A DNA stretch of 64,000 bases. Source: Heterocephalus glaber. Lineage: Eukaryota > Chordata > Mammalia > Rodentia > Bathyergidae. The stretch lies in assembly GCF_000247695.1 (NCBI RefSeq), contig NW_004624743.1, positions 5,826,136 to 5,890,135 of the forward strand, read 5' to 3'. Each line of letters opens with the position of its first letter. Positions within the stretch are counted from its first letter, which is position 1. The translations under genes and the position numbers were made by a program. Below, piece after piece: positions 46,611-60,289 of this stretch. Under the pieces are notes generated by a model, which was not told where the DNA came from, did no database searches, and saw only the letters and a list, made by a program, of their open reading frames with translations.

Positions 46611-49440
46611 ATTGTGCAAAATATCAGAATATAAAGCCCAGGTCTCCAGAACAGTGCATGGCATTACATCTTAAAGCAGCTACAGGATCCAAACTGCATT
46701 CTCAGAATATGCTCGCACACAATTATTTTTAGTTGACCTTGAGAAAGAAGGAGGAGGTAAGACCTGTTTTCAGCTAGCTGCAATAGTCCACCGAAAAATA
46801 AGCTCTTCGAGGGTAGGTGAAGACTCATGCCTTGGGCTATTTATTATTGGCCTCAAAATGAATCCCTTGACCAGATCTTTATGGATTTATTGAAGCATGT
46901 TGACTGCAGTGACAAGAATTGTTTAAAAGTTGTTGATTCAAGAGAATACTGCATAACAGGACCACGTGTAAGTAGCTTAGACACTAGAATTAGGCATAGA
47001 GGGTGTTGAGTATAAATTTTGCTGCTTTCTCCTAGCTTGACTCCAACATGATAACTCTAATAAAACTCAATTTGTGCGTATGCGTATATTTGCATACATT
47101 TTGCATATATATGAAATATTATATATAAATATCTCAAATGAAGCAACATAGTTTGCTCAAAAGCAGAATGTCATAAAAAGCAAATGTGGTTTTTAGTTTT
47201 TATTTAAAATCTGATGCTCAAATTTATCTTTCTTTGTTGCTCAGCTGATCTGTGATTTCTTTAACTATTGGTATGAAACTCAGAATTACAGTCAAGTCAT
47301 TCTTGAGCTTTCAATCTCAAAAAGTATGAAATGAGAGGCATACAGATTTGCTTAATTAAAAAGCACTTTTGGCTCTACTATTTAAAGAAAAGTTAGTATT
47401 TATCACATTGCACAATTTACTATTTGCAAATCAGCACCATGGATTAAAGCATTTCCAAAGCAATTTACTCAGTCTATAAGCATTTTCTCTTCTTAAGTAA
47501 TTCTAAAATGCTACATTTGTTTTTTTATAATTTCATAATCCCCCAAAGACTAAACAAGTAGAATATAATATCTTATATTTCAAAGAAAGTTTGGCAGATT
47601 TAGAGAATAATTATTTACTAAAGATGTTATATGAAACATTTTCAAAGTTCTCTTGCTCACTGGACCATTCTAATGAAGAATATTCAAAACCTTTTCTATT
47701 CTAAACTCTTATTTATTTCTTTAACAAGCATTACAACCATGTTTGTATCTCTGTACATGCTGATCTCAGCTTAGCTTGTATGCTAGTGTGTGTGTGTGCT
47801 ATCTACAAATATCAGGAAGTCATGGTTAATTAAGCAACAAAAACTGTTAATCTATTATTTCTATGACATGAAGAAATCTGTTATATTGTCTATTCTCCAT
47901 GATATATTAGTGTTTCCTAAATAGGGGATAAAGTGTTTCCAATATCCTGAGCACATGACATTTGAGTTGTCTGAATGGTGAGGTGAATTAATCCCAGTAC
48001 ATTTGTTGTGGCCTTGAGCAGTTGTGAGAGACTGCTGTGTACTCTGACATGATTCATAGGAAGTGGAGACCACTGGAGGATTAATAAAGGAAGTATGAGC
48101 TATTTCCTCTGTAGTGAAAAGTGGCTGAGGTAAGGGCTAAACAGTAGATGCCAACACGAAAACCATTTTTCTAAACTAAGCAAGTGATTATAAGGATATG
48201 ACACTTATACAGTGAGATTGGATTTGCAAAGATGCAGGCGCAAAGGATAAACCCATGGTGATATAATAGGAAAGTGTGAGAAGCAAAGCAAGGGGAAAAC
48301 TCAGGTTCAGGGTTAGGAATCTGAGTGAAAGAGTTAAGAAGTGAAAGTCAGAAATGAAAAATGCATTCTACCTTGACTGTAAAGACTTATCCAGACTGTT
48401 TACCTACTTTTGAAATTAGGCAGATCTTCCTTCATATAACAAATAATTTACTTTCTTTTAGAAGTTTCAAAGGCCCTTGATTAAGCCCCATACCCTTCAT
48501 CCATTATAAAATTGTAAACCAAACAATATGTTCCCTCTGCATATATAAATGTATAGATGCATAAAATATTCCCTCTACATGTATAGGTTTGATAACTTGT
48601 AATAGGATATGGTTAGGTTAGAAAAACAAGATGAAGGCACGGGTATCCATAGCAGCATTGCTTCTTTGATTATGACACCATAATTTAGGCTATGGCCTAC
48701 TATCTAGGATTTGTAACAATTTGCAAACACATGCTATTATTGGCTCCTCATTTTTCTTAATTGTCATCCACTTGAATCTGTATACTCTTGATTTGTCATC
48801 ACAACCTCTCTGTTTTCTATTCTCCCCAGTAAAAAAGGAATTATAGAACCCCATGGACTCAGACAAAACTAAAATCAGCTTTGGCATCTCTTAGTTATTA
48901 GTAGTCTACACTACAGCAATGCATGTATTGTTAAAAACTTTTTGTATTTACATCAAATATATGCACACAATGTCTCTTTTCATGAATTAAAAGAAAGTGC
49001 TGGCATATCACTGCTGCTCAAGAGGCAGTAGCTGTTGTGCTGACAGAAGCCACTGCCTGGGACTCTGGAACAGCATACAGACTGGCTGCATATAAAAAGA
49101 GAAATCCAAGAATTCTCTTCACATTATCAGGATGATATTAGCAGCTACCAATTTCAAGGAGGTCTAAATTTATATCAATTTTAGAAAACGGTATATTGAC
49201 AATTGTTTCATACATGATATTAGAGTTGTTTTCTTCCTTTTCTTTTATGCTTTCTGTTCTAAGGGGTCTATCAAGGGTTTGTCATAGACAACCTCTGTCC
49301 TCAGCTCCCAGAAAAATATACTTAGCATGAAAAAGATATTTGAGAAGGGACACTGGAGGAAAGGGCATGTATGGGATTAAATGCAAACATTCCCCCAGCC
49401 TGCATCTGTTTTGCACACGTGATTACCAGCTCCTAGTTTC
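46611..49440. other. Unassigned AT-rich DNA
   Basis: No identifiable element. 48990-49100 is slightly more GC-balanced without interpretation. Confidence 0.5.
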
Positions 49441-49446
49441 TGCCAG

Positions 49447-49503
49447 TTCACACTTGGTAGATGTGTTCACACTTGGTAGATGTGCTCACACTTGGTAGAT
49501 GTG
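49447..49503. repeat. 19-bp tandem repeat, three copies
   Basis: Units 49447-49465, 49466-49484 and 49485-49503 read TTCACACTTGGTAGATGTG, the same again, and CTCACACTTGGTAGATGTG: one mismatch among three units, so a recent expansion. Confidence 0.97.
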
Positions 49504-49679
49504 TTCACCCAGCATTGCCTTCCCTCTATGAATAGAACAATGCCTGCCTAATTGAGATTTTATCTTGTGTAAATCTGGTTTTAGATAGAATTGTCAATAA
49601 CTCTGCATATTTAATTCAAAAATTTTCAAATTCTCCACATTAAGTGTTCCAGTTGTAAAATAAATAAAAGCTGCCTGGA

Positions 49680-50230
49680 AGGACAAAAGTCTATTCTGTA
49701 GCCTAGAGACAACATAAAAAAAAATACATCTGGCTATCAAGAAAACAAGAACAACTCAGTACTTAACAGCAACACTTGAGATCAAAAGACATTCCATCAA
49801 TACATGTAGGATACACAAGAAAAGAAATATCAGCTGAAGACTTTACATCCATCCAAATTGCTACAAACGTCACACACAATTTCTTATCAATGTGGAAAAA
49901 CTAGGACCTATGCACATTTTCCCGTCTATTAAAGCAGAAAACCTCAGACAGAATAAAAAAAATGAAAATATAAGCTTGAATAATGCATCTCATGCCAAGA
50001 ATTGAACAAATTTACTCTCAGACAAGATGACATATTCTCTGTACAGACTGTAAACTCGATAAACACTATGCACTTTGAAAAAATAGTTACAAAGACACAC
50101 AGGGCTGCAGGAAAATGCAAAATAGAACAAAATCACTAATTATTCCATAGTGTGACTGATATGTTAATGGAATTTTAAATATAAAGTGGAGAGAAAGATG
50201 GAAAAGAAGAAAGCACTAGAATACTAGAAT
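49680..50230 (+). mobile_element. Possible HAL1/L1-like fragment
   Basis: AACAGCAACACTTGAGATC, AAAAGACATTCCATCAATAC, ACTTTACATCCATCCAAATTG and CTCTCAGACAAGATGACATA have the cadence of the LINE-related 'ggccagaagacagtggaata...tatccagcaaaattatc...ttcagacaaacaaa' segment. Very diverged; low certainty. Confidence 0.35.
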
Positions 50231-51810
50231 TAATTATAGCTCATAATAAAATTTCCATTTATGCCTATGAAAGTGCATCTTCAATACTTATATATTAAAA
50301 AAATAAAGAAATAAATATTCTGTATTAAGAAATAAAGGGAAGCTGAGTAATTTTTTAAAAGGGGGTGAGTGATAATTTCAGTACGCATGTCAAGCTCTAC
50401 CCTACAGATTTCAGACTCACCTTCCTCCAAAATCATGCTAGTCAGTTCTTTAAAATGTATTTAAGTAGCTCTACTCTGTTTCTCTGGAAGACACTAATTG
50501 GTGTACATCTCTACCAGTCATCAGAATCTCTGCTTTCAGTTGCACCAATCAGGAGGTTAGAGTGTTCTTAGGCACAGCGACCTGAACAGTGGAAGTAGGG
50601 GAGAGAACCCTGAGAGAATGCATTGTGGAAATATTTTCCCCTCCAGAACTTGATACTAATGTATCAAATGTCTGTGGCTTCCTAAGTACAGAAGTGCTTC
50701 TAGCTGGAGAATTACCTATTTGAATCGGGCTTTGGTCATTAGCCAAAACTGCCTTTTGCCTTGCACTTTGGTCTGCGCATCTGGAAGGCTAACAAATTGC
50801 CTACCTAATTTAGCCTCCTCTTAGCCATTCTTCAACTGGTTCGTGGTCAAATAATTTGCAGTCAAATAGGTTTCTATCAACATATGTGATCAAAGTACAA
50901 CTTCGAAACGTACAGCACTAAGCGTATCGTCTGGATTTATTGTTATTGTATGTATATTCACAATAGAGGTAAAATATACAGGTGTAACTAGGAAGTAGAA
51001 ATCAAATGATGAAGCTGTTAACATTGCTAGAATTTGAGATAAAATTAATTGTATGTTTATCATCACAAAAATAAAATCTGTGATGAATGATATTTTCACG
51101 GCTAATTTTCTGTATAAAAGCAATTATAGAAAACGTCCAAACATACTTATATAGTCAGAGGCAATAAAGATTTCAAAAAAGTTTGAATTCACTAAATACC
51201 ATGAGAAGAAATAGTAAGTGTATCTGGTTTGAATGAAGACATGATTTTTTTAAAAAAAATACATGATTTTAAAGTTAAAAAATACTAATCAAAATACAGG
51301 AGATTATATCTTGAAAATAGCGTGGGGTTACTATTCTTTTTAAATGTAAAGTGTATTAAACATTCTTATAAATCAATGTTATTTAACAAAGAATTCAAGA
51401 ATATTTTGTGTATGCCATCTTCCTCAAGTGGTAGTATAAGTGAACAAGTGAATGAAAACATCTAAGAAGTATACACACAACCACATATACACGTACAGAC
51501 ACACTGAAGGAGAACATCTGCCTCAATTTTTAGATAATCACTTATTTTGAAATAGTGTGCAGGAGCTTTAGTTTTTGGATGATTCCAATAAATCCACATG
51601 CATCTCTTTTGGACAAATCTTGTTAGTCAAGGAGATGAGTCTACTTAAACTTATTCAATTGTTTCTGTAGAAAAGTCTGTCAATTGGAAGAGACCAAGCA
51701 AAAATGGAGAAGAGGACTTGTTCTCACTACCCCTCTTACGAGAGCAAAATGTGAGTCCCTTTAGTAATGCCAATACTTCCTAGAATATCTACTGTAGCAA
51801 CTTAACGTGT
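50231..51810. other. Unassigned AT-rich DNA
   Basis: Nothing identifiable beyond small CAC-rich text at 51470-51510. Confidence 0.5.
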
Positions 51811-51814
51811 TCTC

Positions 51815-52735
51815 TTTTTAATTTTTTAAATTGGCACATAATGATGACTACATGTATCATCTAAAACACAGTGTTTTTGGTAGATGCAATTTGTGAAATG
51901 GTTAAAATAGATAATTGATGAGTGCATTACCTGACATAGTTACTGTTTATGTGAATAGAATATGTAATGTCCATACTTTTTGAATTTTTAAAAGAATACA
52001 AGATGTAATCATTAACTATAGCTGTACTGTAGCTCTGGAGCTAGAGCTCTTAAACTTATTCTTCCTATCTAGTGTAACTCTGTGTTCTTTGTCCACCTGC
52101 CCAACCTCAGGCAATCACTATTCTACTCTACTTCAATAAAATTGCCTTCTTAGATTCCACCTTTCAATTAGATCGTGTCATGTTTGCCTTTCTGTGCTTG
52201 GCTTATTTCACTCCACATCATGACCTCCAGTTCCATCCATGTTATAGAACATTACAAAATTTCATTTTCAAGGCTGAATATTATTCTATTGTAAACATGC
52301 GCACCTCATTGATGAACACTTAAGTTGATGTCCTATTTTGGCTTTTGCAAATAACGTTGCAATAAACTTGGAGTGTAGAAATCTGTTTGGCATTCTGATT
52401 TCACTTTCATTGACTCCATTGGGAATAATTCATACCACAGTAGTTCTATTTTTAATTTTTTGTTTTCCTTGTGGATGTGTTGACTTAATCCCCACTAACA
52501 ATGTGCAAGGTTCCCTTTTATCTGTGTCCTCACCAGAGCTTGTTGTCCTTTGTCTTGGCAATGGTCACTCTAAAAACAGTGGGAAGTATCTTACCTTTTT
52601 AATTAGTGTTTCCCCTGTGAGTAGTAATACTGAACATTTCTTCATATGTCTATTTGTTTTTGTAAGTCTTCTTTTTAGAAATGTTTCTTCAGATCTTTTC
52701 CCCATTTTAATAATATTGTTATTTCTCCCTTAGAA
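51815..52735 (-). mobile_element. Old L1M-type LINE 3' end, reverse orientation
   Basis: Consecutive phrases TTGGCACATAATGATGACTAC, CAATCACTATTCTACTCTAC, TTGCCTTTCTGTGCTTGGC, TTATTTCACTCCACATCATG, ACCTCCAGTTCCATCCATG, AAGGCTGAATATTATTCTATTG, TGATGAACACTTAAGTTGATG, TTGCAATAAACTTGGAGTG and ATTTCTTCATATGTCTATTTG are the reverse complement of the L1 3'UTR and ORF2 end in unbroken order over 900 bp. The 131-codon plus frame at 52338-52733 is antisense L1 and not a gene. Confidence 0.88.
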
Positions 52736-55440
52736 CAGAGTTGATCTAAAATTATGAAATCACAAATTTCATTATACATTTATTACTGAATTAGGATAGT
52801 CTTTATAAATGTCCCATTGAACTCCTTCTATGATATTGGTATCAAATTATTCAGCAAAATGTACCTATATCCACAACTATTTTTAAATCTGGGTTTATGA
52901 TCTTAAGGATCTTGATTTAAAATCTTAATGATCTGACGCACCTTTCTATGCATCTGCTAAAGATTAACAAATTCCTAAAATTCATGTTCAAGTGTGTTAT
53001 CAAATTTACCTAAGGCTTGTAAGTATGAACATCAATGGAGTGGTTGTAATTCAATAAATGTGTCCTGAACATCATGATTCTCTTTAAAATCAGAGGAATA
53101 TGGTTTCTTCCTTTTCAGTATTGTGTGTTCTAAATACCCATGAACATGATTGTTTTTCTTCTATTAGAGGTAGAAATTTTTTCACAGGCTACATTTCTAA
53201 AAATGCAATGAATTCTTGAAAAGGTTCAAACATTTTTAAGGCTTGCTATATCTTTCCAAGTCTATGCCATGCATTCTCTGTCCCACCAGGGTGCGTGGGG
53301 TAATGGTTGTTTATTTATTACTGCTGGACTCTCTGGCAAGCGTTCTCTTTCAGCATGTAGAGGCAGCCTTTGGATCAAAGTCTTTCTTTACCCAGGTCAT
53401 CCAGAGAGAAAAATTATAATGACCAGGTATTTCATTTCTTTTTAGCAGTTTCAAATTTAGTTCAGGCAAAATGAATCATCTTACGATTTCACTGTGAAGA
53501 TCATATAAAAGGTAACCTTTAATTGTATCACATCTTCAATTCATGAATCTCAAAATTACATTAATTTTAAAGGGTTCATTTTCCAAAATGTCCATAAAGC
53601 TTTTCTTTTCACTAATGTCTAATTGCATCTGAATTACTAAATAAGAGAATATCTTCATAAGCATTCATAAATGAGCTTTTGAGGCTCATGCGTTGGTTTA
53701 TTGGTTTATTTTGGTGCAAAAATAATTTCCTCAAAAAAACAAAAGAAGTACTAAGAAAAAATATGTTACAATGTATGACAGCAACAAAGCAAGCAAGAAT
53801 GATTATGTCATTAGTAAATATATTTCTTGTTCAAATTTACGGCATAGAATTTCAGAATTTAAAAAGTGTAAATAAAAAGAATAATGGATTTTTATAAAGG
53901 CTGTAACTGTTCATCATTCAGAGTTCTCCTGTGTGTGGAAAAAGGAACGGGGAAGAGGAGAAATGTGTTTTAAGAAATTAGCTCATGCAGTGGTGGGCAG
54001 TAGCTTGGAAGTCCACAGGGCAGGCCAGCAAAGTGGACATTACAGCAGGATATTTCTGTTAGAATCCTAAAGCCAAACTCTTTCTTCTTTGGAAAACCTC
54101 AGCTATTGCTCTAAAGTAACCTAATGAAGTCAACTCACACTGTGAGGAATATTCTCCTTTGCTTAGTGTCACTTAATTTTATTTTCTTATTATTTGAGAA
54201 TACTTCATTAGTTTCTTTAATCAAAGGCATGTTGATATGACCTTACACATTTAATGCAGTGCATTATCCCTGTACAAATGGAAATAATGTTAAATTTAAC
54301 ATTTCTAAACCAATATGACTGTTAATTTTAGTACAATGCTGACTCAACACAGTGAACTGGAATAATTTTTTCAAAAGTTGACAGCAGAGTTAGTTTCCAA
54401 AAATTCAACTTATATATAACTTATAAATGTATAATTTATAATTTTATATAATTTGATATATATATATATACATATATCAACAGCAGCAACAGCTTTTCCA
54501 GGTTCTGTAGTCATCTGAACGAAATCATAAAGACATCTAACACACTCTATTAAAAAAAGAAAGAGAAAGAAACAAAGAAAGATTAAAAAACAGAAAATAA
54601 CAAAGCTGTATTACTGTTGTGGTACCTGGCACCATTTTGTTTTTATTAGCTACTCAGTCATCATCTGGAAAGAAAACATTCTAAAGCAACATCATTAAAA
54701 ACACTGTTGATAAAGCATGGTTACTACTATGTGTCATAAAGCAAGTACAAGACATTCTACACTCAGAGAGGTGTGACACAGTACTGTCCCATATCTTTAA
54801 TATTGCAGGATAAAATTAAAACAGCATTATTTCAGACTTGATTCTACTTTTCCAGCAGAGAGCCCAAAGAATGGTATGACAAAGTTCTGTAAAGTAATAC
54901 ACTTTTTTTAGGTAGGATTTCCTTCATTAGCAGCCCAATTTAAAGTACTCACTTGATTCACAAATGTCAGTAAAAAAATGGTTTTTAGAACACTTGAAAC
55001 TTCAAAGAAAGCCTGGGGACTTAATTTTAAATGTGAATCGCATTTACAAAATGCCTTCACAGCAATACCTAGACAGTATTTGATGAAACAATCATGTACT
55101 GTAGCCTATTCAAGTTGACAAAAAAATTTAATTGTTCCAGTTGTGTTATATCAGTTACTATAAATCACATATAAAGACTAGGCATGATTTATTGGGTTAC
55201 AGATATTCTGTAATGAGCATGTGTTTTCAGTTAAATTAATATAGTTAAGAATATATTACAAAAAACTTTTTACATCGATTCACTTTTTATAGATTACAGG
55301 TGACTTTAAATCTGCAAATGTCTTATCAAGGTATTTTAAGTATAATAAATCTTTTTAAAATATGGCTTGGTGAGAACACAGACATTTAGAGAAAATTACA
55401 ATGTTTACAGTCCTATCTGTACTATAGTGAGCTCCATTCT
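52736..55440. other. Unassigned AT-rich DNA
   Basis: No gene recognised. It contains one AT-rich near-palindrome (54452-54480) and a purine-rich run at 54552-54600. Confidence 0.5.
54452..54480. repeat. AT-rich near-palindrome
   Basis: TTTGATATATATATATATAC then ATATATCAA: the outer TTGATATAT and ATATATCAA arms are inverted repeats around a TA-rich centre with a single CA interruption. Could extrude as a cruciform; equally a simple TA microsatellite. Confidence 0.8.
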
Positions 55441-55445
55441 CAGTC

Positions 55446-55558
55446 CTTTTTTAGTCTTTGAGGCAAAGTCTCCCTCACTGCAGAGTTGCCTGGGCTGGGA
55501 TCAAACCTGTGGTCCTTCTCCCTCAGCTTCCCACAGTGCTAGCCATCCCCTGCTACAC
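55446..55558 (-). mobile_element. B1/7SL-derived SINE, diverged
   Basis: TTTTTTAGTCTTTGAGGCAAAG, TCTCCCTCACTGCAGAG, GCCTGGGCTGGGATCAAACC, TCTCCCTCAGCTTCCCACAG, TGCTAGCCATC parallel the reverse B1/Alu wording ('tttttgagacaaggtctcactacatagcccaggctggccttgaactc...ctgcctcagcctcccgagtgct'). Confidence 0.75.
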
Positions 55559-57695
55559 TTTTAAATAACTATTCTACTAATGTTTAAAATATTAATTTGA
55601 AAATACAGGTGAAAGGGGCTTATTAATAAAGGGCATATAAAGAGATAAGTAAATGGATTTTTTTAATTCAGCATTTTATGTGAAGTCATTACTATGAAGA
55701 AAATATGTAAGAATGAGATAAGACAGCTACACAGCAGGATAGAGAGAGGTGGCTACGGTTCATCCAGCTTCATTCCACCAATGACATAGCAAGAGTGAGG
55801 CTGTCCACGTTCACATGGACAGAAGGGAAGACAGCGGGTCTGCTCTCAATATCGCAGGGTCTTTCCTGGAATCATTGTTTGAGCAAAGCAGCTGAGGGTG
55901 TGTCATGCAGGTGGCCAGAAACTGCGTTTCAGAGGGCTGGGTGACGAACAAGCTGTCTGTGGAGGGTCCAGCAGAGAGGAAGTAGGCAATGGTTAGAGAA
56001 TCTACCAAATGCTTTGAGAGAAAAACGTTCAGTGACTGGACCCTCACCGTTAGAGGGGGTGTTGAGCATGCCTCTGGGCCAAGAGGGGAAGGCAAGCAAA
56101 CCCTGAGCAACACTTCATAATGGCTTCAGCCTCTTTATCTCTAAACATTACTTATCCTTAATCCTGGAAAAATCCAGGGTAACTTGGTGAATGGAAGAGA
56201 GAAGTAGAAGGAAAGGGAAGATGAAAGGATAAGTCAAGTTCCTTTTCCCCTGTGCAAGCATCGGTAAGATCATACTAACAAGGGAGAAGCCATGGCTGGG
56301 AAAAAAGATGGACATGCTGTAGTCTGTGTGGAGAGAGCTGAGCAAGACTGCAGCATGCAAATCAATATGTACCTTTCTTTGATAGAAAATATTCATCGTG
56401 ACTTCAAGAAAACCATATGCACTGTGATTCTGAGGAAACAGAATCAAACTAATAGTGTACTTTGAATAGTTTGCTAGACATATTTTATTCTGGTAGGTAT
56501 TAAAATACATAAAGATATGGTATCCAGAAGTTCAACATGAAGCAAATTTTTCTACACTGACAATAACTTGATGTCGTCATATGTTGGCAGACTTTAAATT
56601 TTCTCATTGACCTATTTATGAGGAAACCCATCATGTTTGAATATCAAAATATATTTTGATAGAATTTAGATTTATTGCTTTGCAAGATCTTTACAATTTA
56701 AATATGAATAACTCATGTACTCATCACAAAAGAGCACTGGAAAACAAATATCTCCAGTGTTACTTTATTAAGTATTTATGGTGACACATCTTTCATACCT
56801 TCACAAACACTGCATAATTGCACAGATATATGAGAAATGCAGACCCATGAGCTGCTTCTGTGATTAATTTCTTCGTATCTGTGAAAGTTCAAAACTCAAA
56901 TGTTCATAAGTCTGTATGTAAAACTTACTGTAAAACATGACAACTCGGAATAGGAACAAATTATGAATCACAAAAAATAATACACCGAGACATGGTTAAA
57001 ATGACATCACAACATATAGAGACACAGACAATATTTTCTTCCACACGGCCACCTAACATCAAAGTCTTTTTACTTTCCCTATTCTAATTGTTTTCTGCTT
57101 TCCTCTTTGTCTCTTCTGACTGTCATCAAGACACCCTCTTCCCTAATGACACACGAAGTTGTTCATCATATCCTGTCAACTGATTTCTCATGTGGAGTTT
57201 CCTCTTCGAGGTGAAGGAGAGCCATGCAGGAGAGCAGTGCTCAAATCCAGGCAGAAGGCAACAGTGGATTTGATGAAAGATTTCGGACTATAAATATATT
57301 TGGAAATTATGGAAAGACAAATTATGGAAGACAAGTTGTCTTCTCCTTGACTTTGAAAAAGTTGTATGGTATAGTTCCAGTCTCCATGTCTATTACTTTT
57401 CATAATTTCGTCATTTCAATTTTATGTTGCTAATACATAGCCTCCTAAAGTTTGTCTAGAAAATTATAGTCAGAGCATTATTAGGAGAAAACTAATGAGG
57501 AAAAAACAACATCTAATAGTGGGCATTTGGTAAAGTGATACTCAGACACAACTATGTACAGAGATAGATTATTGACATAAAATACAGTCTACTATTTAAG
57601 AGTGTTCTTAGAGTGCTTCAGGTTACCAGGAAATATGTGCAGCACTCCAATTTTCAAAGACTTGGAGAGAGAAATTAACACAAATTACAACCAGT
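55559..57695. other. Unassigned DNA with two adjacent minus-strand open frames
   Basis: 55740-56510 is more GC-balanced. Minus-strand frames of 100 codons (55811-56113) and 120 codons (56148-56510) lie head to tail, but their translations show no recognisable domain, signal peptide or repeat, and neither follows a coding-like composition. Read as non-coding. Confidence 0.45.
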
Positions 57696-57808
57696 TGGCA
57701 GTGGTTTTTTTTTTTTTTTTTGGTACCAGAGATCGAACTTGGGTCCTCGCCCTTGCAAGGCAGGTGATGGAACCACTGGGCTAAATCCCCGGCCCTGGCA
57801 GTGGTTTT
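57696..57808 (-). mobile_element. ID-like SINE with 13-bp target duplication, near consensus
   Basis: Element 57709-57795: T-run, GGTACCAGAGATCGAACTTG (reverse B box), GGTCCTCGCCCTTGCAAGGC, AGGTGATGGAACCACTGGGC, TAAATCCCCGGCCC (reverse A box). Flanked by TGGCAGTGGTTTT at 57696-57708 and 57796-57808. It has retained CpGs at TCGAAC, CTCGCC and CCCGGCC, suggesting a young insertion. Confidence 0.96.
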
Positions 57809-60285
57809 CTAGTTAGATTGAAGAAACAGTTTTTATTTTCGTGCTTTCACTTTGTTTTCTTAAAACTTCCTCTAGTTTTACAGTATAGTAATTATAGTTA
57901 AAAATCATATAACATAGTCCAAATACACATTTCATGATTTTTCACTTGACATGAATTATGAAGAAAATAATACTCTCAATCCCAGTCAGTTTCTATTTTT
58001 GTTTTAATATTTGTTTAGACTTCATACTGTACCTATTACTATATTTTTGTATTTTGACATAGTACATACAGAATACTGTCATGTAGCTATATAATTTTCA
58101 TAATCTGCACTACAGTAAAATGTGTATTTATTTGATATTTTCTTACTCTAAAAAGTCCTCTCTTCTTGTTTTTACATTTAAATACTCATTCATTGAACTA
58201 TTGTTTATGCTAAGTTCCAGGAGTGATAGCCCTCGGTAGAAAGATGAGGACATACTTAAATATCTCAGTTACATCCAGAAAATTGTCTTTCAAGGTTCCA
58301 TCAAGCCATTTTGAAAGTAGTACTATAAGAGTGGCCTGGTTTTCTCACCATCCGAAATCATGGAGTGTACAATTAATCTTTTTGCTTACTTAGTAGATGA
58401 AAATGACAGCTTTATTTCATTTTATTCATATGTGTGCATGGGAAGAGTTTTGCTTCATGTATATTAGGTTTATCTATTGTTTCTCTGGTACAAATTGCTT
58501 TTCAAGGTCATTTTTTTCACTCTAGTATTTTGTAAGCCAGTATGGGCTATAAATATTTGGCTTTTCAAAATATTTTATGGAAGTGAACATGTAAAAGGTA
58601 GTCACGTGATTGTTCTTAAATATCCACAGATTAACAGTTTACTTCAAGGAACTGAGGTTGGCCTCGGTGTCAGCCAGAGAATGCGAAGTGCACCAGATTA
58701 GGATTCTGTTTTACTGCTGTAGTAGAGGCTTCACACTTATCGATCTTCACTCCTAGACAAATATTCACTGCACAAATCTACACTGGAAGCAATCACAGCT
58801 GTCACACAGACTGTCACAGTCCTCCAAACTGGCCCAGAATGGCAGATCTGAGATCACCAGATGAGAGCTCCATGCTCCGTGATCCTGCCTGCACTGCTTT
58901 GTGAAGTTCTATTTCTAATTGCTACAATTAACTAGAGATAAAAGCAAATTTAGAGAGCATATAATCATAGCTCTTTATTGCTTCAGATAAGTAAACCATG
59001 CGGGAATTTTAGAAAATATATTTGGGGGCATACAGCTGATGTTATGCAAAATCTACATCAGAGTACAGAAGTCCTGACTTCCATTCTATCCCCCCACTAT
59101 ATATTTATCAATTTAATATATTAAGTATATACATAAGGATCTGGCATTTTATATCACAATTATAAATCTTAAATAACCCTAAATTTGGTTCACAATTGCA
59201 AGACTTTTATTTACCCTAACAGAGCCATATCGACTCCAGAAGACTCATTTAATTTTCACTGCAACTACTATGTTTCCACAAGTAAATGTTTTCTAGAAAA
59301 TTCATAGAAACCCAATTGCTAGCATCAGTAATAGCATGAAGAAAAGGAATTTGCCTCAAACAGAAATGCTGCATTTGGGTCTTCAGTCTTTTTACGCTTT
59401 CAGCTTCTACAAAATAAAACTTGAAAAGACTAATTCAACAAACTCATTTCTAAACAAGTCAGATATACTGGTCTCACATATTAGCAAATGTCTCTACAGA
59501 ATGGGATTGGACTCAATTTAAATGTTACTTGAAAAATAGAACATTTGAAAGTTATAATTTATGTGATTAGCTCATTTTTTAAAATGTTTGAGTTATTAGT
59601 GGCCTTTGTATCAACAGAACCAGTTGGATAACCATTAAATTTTTCCAGAAAAGTAATAAATACACTTGGAAAGAGTTTCGTTACTAGAGATCCTAATTTT
59701 GAACCAAGAAGAAATGTTCAGGGTTATTTATTTCCTTTACTAGCCTGGTCTGATGCCTTAATCTGTAATGAACATGGAAAGGTATAATTGTGTACACTCA
59801 AATGGCAGCTCTTGCTAAGTTCCTGTCCAGTGAGCTGGAAATTAAGCTTCAGCTACCATGTTGTTTAGTTGTTTGAGATTACAATAGCTCCATTTTGGTT
59901 AAAAAAAAAAGGTTTAAAGAACTTTACTGGGAATGGTTGTTAAGTCCTTTGCTAGAGTAATTTGCACTGCAATGTTTGGTCAACTGTATCTTGAATCTAA
60001 ATTCTCAGTTTTCAATGGAGTAACCTTGAGAAGTCAGCTTTTTATCTGTTTGGATGAAGTGGGCAACCTGTGCAGGGTTTATTTGGACAGAAACCGTGAG
60101 CACCTTTGATAGTAACTGCTGCAGATCACACATGGGGCAGGTACAATGAGCATGGCACCCATGGTGAGGTGAGAGGAATCCAGAGGAGTAATTATGCAGA
60201 AGAGTAAAAGTGATTTAATTTTGGAATAGAATATAATACCACATTTTTCAGTTCTACAAATGAAATTACTGAGTCTTATTCCAAA
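57809..60285. other. Unassigned AT-rich DNA
   Basis: No gene seen. A weak L2-like phrase (CTCATTCATTGAACTATTG, CTAAGTTCCAGGAGTGATAG) occurs at about 58186-58230. Confidence 0.5.
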
Positions 60286-60289
60286 AAGT

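Noticed and set aside
52338..52733. 131-codon hydrophobic frame that could look like a membrane protein
   Set aside because: It is the antisense of an L1 3' end; the DNA matches L1 order across the whole frame.
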